Shown: positions 61,291 to 64,000 of the stretch, piece after piece
Position numbering within the stretch: position 1 is the first letter of the stretch
Layout: every line of letters begins with the position of its first letter
DNA from: Caprimulgus europaeus
Lineage: Eukaryota > Chordata > Aves > Caprimulgiformes > Caprimulgidae
DNA: 64,000 nt
NCBI GenBank assembly: GCA_907165065.1
Contig: OU015524.1
Location: 32,391,295 to 32,455,294 of the forward strand
Direction of reading: 5' to 3'
The notes under the pieces: model-generated
Databases searched by the model: none
What the model saw: the letters and a program-made list of their open reading frames with translations, nothing else
What the model was told of the DNA's origin: nothing
Program-made: the position numbers and the translations under genes

Positions 61291-64000
61291 TTAGGAAGAG
61301 GTTATGTAAAATCATGCCCATTCTGAGACGTGTTTTCCCCCTCCTAGGAATCTCAGCTATTCAGTGTCACCCAGTGGAGCAGAAATGCTTACACATAGCA
61401 CAGAGAATTTAGAGATCCTAGTAGTGTTTCTGTATATTGCACTCTCCCATAGGACTGCAACAAATCCCACTGCCTAATGCCCACTGAAAATCAACAGTAA
61501 AAACTCTTTCCTCTCATTACAGACACAAATGACAGGCTTTTAGAATGATTAGCTGGAAATTGCCTTTTCCATCAGATACAAGCCCAGAGGAAGGAGGGTG
61601 CCAGAGAAAGAAGATGCTGATATGGGCTTCTTTGTAATGCAAATGTAGGAACAGCTTTTTATCTTCAGACAAGTGCAAGTGCTTCACAAAGATTTTATTT
61701 AAGGCCTGTGTTCTCATGCATTACAAAAGTGAAGCAAAGAGACATGCCAGCATTAATGAACTTCTAGGGGCTGTATTATTAGTTCTGAGGGAAAAAAGAA
61801 AGAGAAAGAAAGAGAGGGAGAGAGCACAGAGAATTTAATGTCAGGCTTATTAACAAAGAGACAAATGTTATTCATGCAAGGAAGATGGTAGAATTGAGTC
61901 ACATCTCTATTTACTCTGGAGACCTCATATAAACACAAAAACAGTTCTATCTCTATCAACATCTAAATCACTCCACTGCATCCTTAAAGATAATTTTTTG
62001 CTGTTTTTCTCATATTTGCATATCATAAAGCCCTGATAGTTGTGGTGACAGGAAGATGCAGTTCAAGGCAACGCATCTGCCTACAAAGCACTCCCTCTGT
62101 TCTATGCTTGCCTGGCATTTAACAGTGATGTTGTAAATGCATAATGTCATGGTTCCCTTTCATTCACTTTCATTTCTGCTCAGAAACATGTACACACCAG
62201 GCTCTGCAGAGTGGGCAGAGCTTCAGAGACAAGTGAGGAGAGGTGAAAAGCAAAACAAAAAAACCCCAAACCAAAACAAAACCCAGAACAACAGATAATT
62301 CCATTCACATAATCTTTATTTCCTCACACTATCAGCTGGGTCTGTAGGAAAACAACATCTCTTAATATGTTTTTCTTCTCCATCTTTGTTGTCACAGGTA
62401 CCCTATTTCCTCCTAGGTATCGGTTTCCAAGTGAGAAAGAGGAGAGCTGACAGACATCTAAGGGTACCCAGAGGAGGAGGTGGAGTAATACTATTCCTCA
62501 GTTGCTCTATGAAGTCCAAGTTAGCTAAGTAACTCACAGATTGCCTCAGCAGAGTCTCCAGCTGTATAGTTGATCCAGCTTTGGACTCAGAGGAAAGACC
62601 AATTGACTTCACAAGGTCCTTTTCTGTCTTATTTTCCACAAATGGGAGGTTGCATGAAATTCAAGCTGGAATTGACTGACTACTAATACGGGGAGTAGGA
62701 GAGCTTAAGATCTCATATCAAGTTATTTTGAGGTTCACGTAGTCCACAGCACTGGTAAGTAGCTGGTCTACATATTATTTTGGGTGTCACTTCCCAAAAG
62801 TACTCAGGAAAGTAAAACATCTCCCCCCAATGCTCAACATAGGAGGCTGCTGCATAGCAGGCAGTGCACTTGTCCTCATGGCTATTTGTCCATCCTTGGG
62901 AAGAAAAGGATAGGTACAGGTCATTTAAGATGTTGACATAGGAACCTGTACTGTAGTATGTAAAAGCAGTTTTGAAAAAATGCTGCATTTTGAAAATCCT
63001 ACTGAGAGAGCAACTTTATCCTAAATTAAGGCACCTCTCTGAAAAACTTTAATTTATACATAATGCTATCAAGTCTTTTTGAGAAAAGCAAGGAGGGAAG
63101 GAGAGAAAAGGGCCACTTTATTGTAGAAGGAACTGTTGAAAAGATTTCTGCAGCCTGAGAACTTTTGATTAGAGGTTTTCAAGGGTACTCATACTGCTCC
63201 ATACCTGTTAGGCAAAAAAAATAAATCTTTTTACTAAAGATGGAGATGCACTCCTAGAAGCTAGTAATTCAAGAGCTCTCTTGAGCAAGCTGTTTCTTAA
63301 CAGAGCTTCTATTCTCATTTAGACCTACCTACCCCTCCCAAACATACACACATTCAGAAATGGTTTCCAATACAATACATATGTCCATCTTCAACATCTC
63401 CTCTCGTATACTCAAAAGCAGAATATTATTCTGGTTATTACTGTGTCTGGTCATAACACTAGATACTCTGCTCAGATGAGAAGAAAAAGACAATGTTGTT
63501 TCCCTTCCACTATGGAAACAGACAGGAATGCATTGCACAATAAACTCTGCTTCTCTCTGAAAGCAAATGATTTATGCAACTCTTATGACATGCAATTCTC
63601 AAAAGATGAGAACCCACACAGTTCTCCTCAAGGTCTTCAGCACCTGATAAAGCTCACAAAGAGATGAGATTTGCAGTGCTTATTCCCCTTACCCCCTTGA
63701 CACCATGTGCTCATCCACCAAACTCCACACTTCCCCTCATCCCCCCCACTCATCTTTCATCTTGCCTTCTGAACTTGCTGACTGCTGGCTGCGCTAAGTG
63801 AAGCAACTTTTCCCTTGGCAGCCTACTCCAAGTAGCACACTTCTCTTTTCTTCAACCTATTGTCCTGCTATGGAAGCTGACTGTGTTGCAGAAGCACAGG
63901 TTGGCACATTACACCTATTGAAAGGCTGTGAAATGGCATGGAAGAGGTAGAAATAAAAAGCAGAGATTGTATAAAGAAGAGAGTTTCTTAAAAATTTGAA
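61291..64000. other. Unassigned right end
   Basis: A purine-rich GA tract lies at about 61790-61830 and an A/C-rich tract at about 62253-62285. Minus-strand openings at 62713-62988 and 62403-62639 have exon-like amino-acid content; the first has a CTCTCTCAG acceptor-like site just upstream (about 63008-63016), but no known domain is recognised. Confidence 0.4.

Noticed and set aside
1-64000. CRISPR array, tRNA/rRNA genes, bacterial operons or a defence system
   Set aside because: No spaced direct-repeat array, cloverleaf or rRNA-like core was seen, and the repeat content is that of a vertebrate genome.

Overview
The window reads as vertebrate nuclear DNA, most likely from a bird. It is AT-rich with no bacterial gene density and no operons. 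Every open frame over about 100 codons is either a transposon relic or fits a chance opening. The bird assignment rests on the repeats: CR1 LINE pieces, two solo copies of one avian ERVL-type LTR, and a small hAT DNA transposon pair. I see no complete protein-coding gene, no rRNA or tRNA gene, no CRISPR array and no bacterial feature. The best description is a gene-poor intergenic or intronic segment.

Left part (1-16 kb): two related solo LTRs in opposite orientation lie at 894-1474 (minus) and 5464-6110 (plus); the second has a perfect 5-bp target duplication, ATTAG. Next come two members of one hAT family. A 406-bp MITE-like copy (7914-8319) is followed by a 1,639-bp copy (9386-11024) that still shows pieces of a Charlie-type hAT transposase. 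The short copy is the long type with its middle deleted.

Middle part (16-44 kb): almost no recognisable repeats. There are mononucleotide and TG tracts, one strong 17-bp hairpin (37754-37793), and several AT-rich blocks (29.7-30.3, 31.2-31.6, 32.9-33.0 and 40.8-41.3 kb) that resemble conserved non-coding elements. That resemblance is only a reading of composition and needs alignment.

Right part (44-64 kb): a G-rich LTR-like block (44879-46180), an ancient LINE fragment (about 47640-47990), and a minus-strand CR1 copy that unusually keeps its 5' part (ORF1 esterase-like domain and endonuclease, about 48600-50470) but lacks its reverse transcriptase and 3' end. A much older CR1-like reverse transcriptase relic lies at about 57000-58020 (minus), and two CR1 3'-end fragments lie at 60535-60640 (minus) and 60857-61290 (plus). 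Two minus-strand segments, 52044-52190 and 51721-51905, have splice-site signals and compatible phase and could be exons of an unidentified extracellular protein. This is the only hint of a host gene and is weak.

The elements do not form a pathway. The layout records successive insertions into a gene-poor, possibly regulatory, stretch. Family assignments come from remembered consensus features and no search was run.
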